Source: Polynucleobacter sp. MWH-UH35A (GTDB taxonomy: Bacteria; Pseudomonadota; Gammaproteobacteria; Burkholderiales; Burkholderiaceae). From it: a DNA stretch of 64,000 nucleotides. Positions 62,195 to 64,000 of the stretch are shown here, in pieces; the stretch's first letter is position 1; each line of letters opens with the position of its first letter. The stretch covers positions 1,426,001 to 1,490,000 of the forward strand of contig NZ_CP061285.1 of assembly GCF_018687075.1 (NCBI RefSeq), written 5' to 3'. Both the position numbers and the translations under genes were made by a program. The notes beneath the pieces were generated by a model that saw only the letters and a list, made by a program, of their open reading frames with translations, ran no database searches and was not told where the DNA came from.

Positions 62195-63172
62195 ATGCTT
62201 GATTCTCAATACTTTTCGGCTGCCCACGCAACACCTTACTATCAAGATGAATTTTTTAACATCTGGAAGTTTCCCACAACAAAGGGAAAGAAGAAGCAAG
62301 AGAAGCCCATTATTTTAAATTACTCAATAATGACCCGCGCCTATGGAACTATTTGCAATCGCGATAATTTTGTAGAGTACTTTAATCATGAAGGCTTTGA
62401 TGTTTATTTAATGGATTGGGGAAAAGATTCATTATTTACCCTGAGCGGATGGGGTGTAGACAAAATTTGCGATGAGTTACGGGATAAAGCAGTTCTGCCT
62501 CTTTTGAAAGAATATAAAACAGACAGCCTTAATATTTTTGGCATTTGTATTGGCGGGATGCTTGCGGCGCATATGATTAATAAAAATATGCAAGATGATC
62601 CTAAATTTGCCAAAAAGTTTAACAAAATTGCATTTTATGGCTCACCCATCTTAGGTGCTCGCGACCTTGGTATCGCTAAAACTTTTTTAACTTTTTACAA
62701 GCAAATGAAGCCGTTTCGCAAATCAATGCATGAAACTGGAATTTCCTTGTTCACGCTGGATGCCTATCTTTTACAGGGCATTAGCAAGTCGTTGCTTGAA
62801 TGGTCATGGAATCAATTTGCCGAAGAAGGCTCCAAGACTCTATCTGAAATGGTAGGCTTAACATTAAAAGACCGCTGGGTACCTTTTGCTGCTTTCATGG
62901 ATTTACTTGAAGAGGCATTCGAAAAAACCCAAGTCGAAGATGGCAATGGCTTCCATTTTAAGGGTAATGTAAAGAATATTCATTTTTATAATATGGTCGG
63001 CGATAGCGATGTTTTAGTTATGCCTTCAGCCTCTATTGTTGAATATGGATCTACAGTCCCCCAGCAGTTCGCCTCTTTTGAACAGGATATATTTGTAGGT
63101 GGTCACTTTATCTTTGCCCAGCCGGGATTTCAAAAGGAAAAGAAACGCCTAGCCGAATGGTTTTCTGCATAA
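62195..63172 (+). CDS. PhaC-like alpha/beta hydrolase (short PHA synthase-related)
   Basis: A 325-residue alpha/beta hydrolase from ATG 62195 (AAAAGGA 6-7 nt upstream; a TTG at 62168 is less likely). The nucleophile elbow is FGICIGG (Cys118), the lipase-like box of PHA synthases, with Asp272 in GDSDVLV and His304 in VGGHFIF completing the triad. VYLMDWGKD near residue 70 also fits. It lacks the long N-terminal domain of class I PhaC and is nearer class III length, yet no phaE is adjacent. A role in PHA polymer metabolism is an inference. Confidence 0.82.
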   Translation: MLDSQYFSAAHATPYYQDEFFNIWKFPTTKGKKKQEKPIILNYSIMTRAYGTICNRDNFVEYFNHEGFDVYLMDWGKDSLFTLSGWGVDKICDELRDKAVLPLLKEYKTDSLNIFGICIGGMLAAHMINKNMQDDPKFAKKFNKIAFYGSPILGARDLGIAKTFLTFYKQMKPFRKSMHETGISLFTLDAYLLQGISKSLLEWSWNQFAEEGSKTLSEMVGLTLKDRWVPFAAFMDLLEEAFEKTQVEDGNGFHFKGNVKNIHFYNMVGDSDVLVMPSASIVEYGSTVPQQFASFEQDIFVGGHFIFAQPGFQKEKKRLAEWFSA

Positions 63173-63180
63173 AAATGCCC

Positions 63181-63208
63181 AAAGCCATCTCATAGTAGAT
63201 GGCTTTTT
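63181..63208 (+). terminator. Terminator after PhaC-like gene
   Basis: The stem AAAGCCATCT with AGATGGCTTT around a CATAGT loop, then TT. Confidence 0.85.
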
Positions 63209-63223
63209 AATGATTCAAAATAT

Positions 63224-64000
63224 ATGAACACATTTTCATATCTTAAATTAATCTTTAAAGAAGAATTATTAGCGATTAAAGAGCTCTTGGTAGAGCAACG
63301 CTGGCTAATAGTATTGCTAATTGTTTTCCTAGGAAGTCTAATTTATTACCTAAACCCTTTTCCACCTCGCACCATCTCTATTGCCGCCGGGGATAAAAAT
63401 GGTGCTTACTGGAAGACGGCAGAGGCCTATGCGCAGTACTTTCATGAAAATGGCGTTGAACTCAAAATCGTTGAGGCGGCTGGCTCTATAGAAGATGCTA
63501 ATTTACTTGAAGATTCTGGGAGGAATATTCAAGTAGCCTTTGTGCAGGGCGGTGCATTAGATTCAAAGCTTGCTGAAAAATTTTATTCCTTAGGTAGCAT
63601 CGCTTATGAGCCCATGTGGGTTTTTTATAGGAAAGAATTAATTAATGCGCCAAATAACTTAACCGATCTAACTAAATTTCGCATCGGAGTTGGACCCAAG
63701 CTTGGCGGCACCCAAAAACTATTTCATGATGCAATGCAACTAAATGGAATAGATGTGAATGCTATTGCAGGAATTAGCTACAGCTCTTACCAAAAAAATT
63801 TAGAGGACTTTTTATCAGGCAAGCTTGATGTGCTTATCAAGGTCGCTGCCTATCATGACCAGTCCATACAAACACTATTAAGAGATCGAAATGTCCGATT
63901 GATGTCTATCTCAGATTCTGATGCATACCAGAAAAACTTACCTTATTTATATTCATTAAAAATTCCAAGAAACTCAATTGACATTGAACGAGGGATCCCT
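63224..64000 (+). CDS. Membrane-anchored TAXI family solute-binding protein (partial, right edge)
   Basis: The frame from ATG 63224 stays open for 259 codons to the window end. An N-terminal cytoplasmic stretch of about 29 residues is followed by an anchor helix (about residues 30-46). The TAXI opening TISIAAGDKNGAYWKTAEAYA and VAFVQGGALDSK come next, with the GVGPKLGGTQKLF loop near residue 149. It resembles the anchored TAXI protein at 29603 in layout. No ribosome site is clear. No permease is visible before the edge. Confidence 0.83.
   Translation, partial: MNTFSYLKLIFKEELLAIKELLVEQRWLIVLLIVFLGSLIYYLNPFPPRTISIAAGDKNGAYWKTAEAYAQYFHENGVELKIVEAAGSIEDANLLEDSGRNIQVAFVQGGALDSKLAEKFYSLGSIAYEPMWVFYRKELINAPNNLTDLTKFRIGVGPKLGGTQKLFHDAMQLNGIDVNAIAGISYSSYQKNLEDFLSGKLDVLIKVAAYHDQSIQTLLRDRNVRLMSISDSDAYQKNLPYLYSLKIPRNSIDIERGIP

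Noticed and set aside
1..64000. Search for tRNA, rRNA, CRISPR repeats, transposases, phage genes and att-like repeats.
   Set aside because: None seen. Gene spacing and style are uniform, with no sign of a recent insertion.

Overview
The window is a stretch of bacterial chromosome of moderate G+C. Gene content points to a Betaproteobacterium of the Burkholderiaceae, most like the small-genome freshwater genus Polynucleobacter. The clues are orphan Bug-type and TAXI-type solute receptors, a cbb3 oxidase cluster with its own Fnr, a system I cytochrome c maturation operon, and phasin genes. The genus is an inference from gene style; no rRNA gene is present to confirm it. Coding density is very high, many neighbours overlap by 4 nt (ATGA), and there is no insertion sequence, phage, CRISPR array or tRNA that I can support. 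No gene-free stretch exceeds 300 bases.

Layout. 1-5.4 kb: the end of a split chromate transporter, an orphan Bug receptor, a fluoride channel, a DODA-type dioxygenase, two small proteins, a site-2 protease, and a cytochrome c'/cytochrome b561 pair. 5.4-12.6 kb: a 3-hydroxyacyl-CoA dehydrogenase-like gene, then a likely sugar-acid or hydroxy-acid uptake and catabolism cassette (2-hydroxyacid dehydrogenase, DapA-family aldolase, TAXI receptor, fused TRAP permease, and a convergent enolase-superfamily dehydratase). 12.8-16.9 kb: an M23 peptidase, a universal stress protein, a DUF2177 protein and a SulP anion transporter.

16.9-27.7 kb is the micro-aerobic respiration block: a SafE-like membrane protein, fnr, and on the minus strand an MFS carrier, ccoI, ccoS, then ccoNOQPG, ccoH and an 86-residue unknown membrane protein. 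A perfect Fnr box with class II geometry lies before ccoN. 27.8-31.8 kb holds a Bug receptor, a 2-oxoglutarate dioxygenase, a membrane-anchored TAXI protein and an SDR enzyme. 31.8-38.6 kb is a complete ccmABCDEFGHI operon, which supplies the covalent haem attachment that CcoO, CcoP and cytochrome c' need.

38.8-47.6 kb carries a MarR-DoxX-flavodoxin operon with a tandem operator, a quinone oxidoreductase, small-domain proteins (DUF2452, DUF3833, chalcone-isomerase-like, DCC, DUF2237), an HDAC-like deacetylase, a phasin, a SYLF lipoprotein and a DUF1345 protein. 47.7-50.3 kb encodes three outer-membrane barrel-like proteins. 50.5-57 kb holds ahpC-ahpF, two nitroreductases, an exported amidohydrolase with an Fnr box identical to that of ccoN, and a second phasin with tandem PhaR-like sites. 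57-64 kb has an OsmC-YcaO fusion, DUF2244, a ChrR-like double cupin, an SDR, 3-methyladenine glycosylase I, a short PhaC-like hydrolase behind a third perfect Fnr box, and the start of another membrane-anchored TAXI protein cut by the window end.

The main themes are a local Fnr regulon that may tie cbb3 respiration to polyhydroxyalkanoate-related and periplasmic hydrolase genes, and the presence of cytochrome maturation, oxidase assembly and oxidase structural genes within 20 kb.
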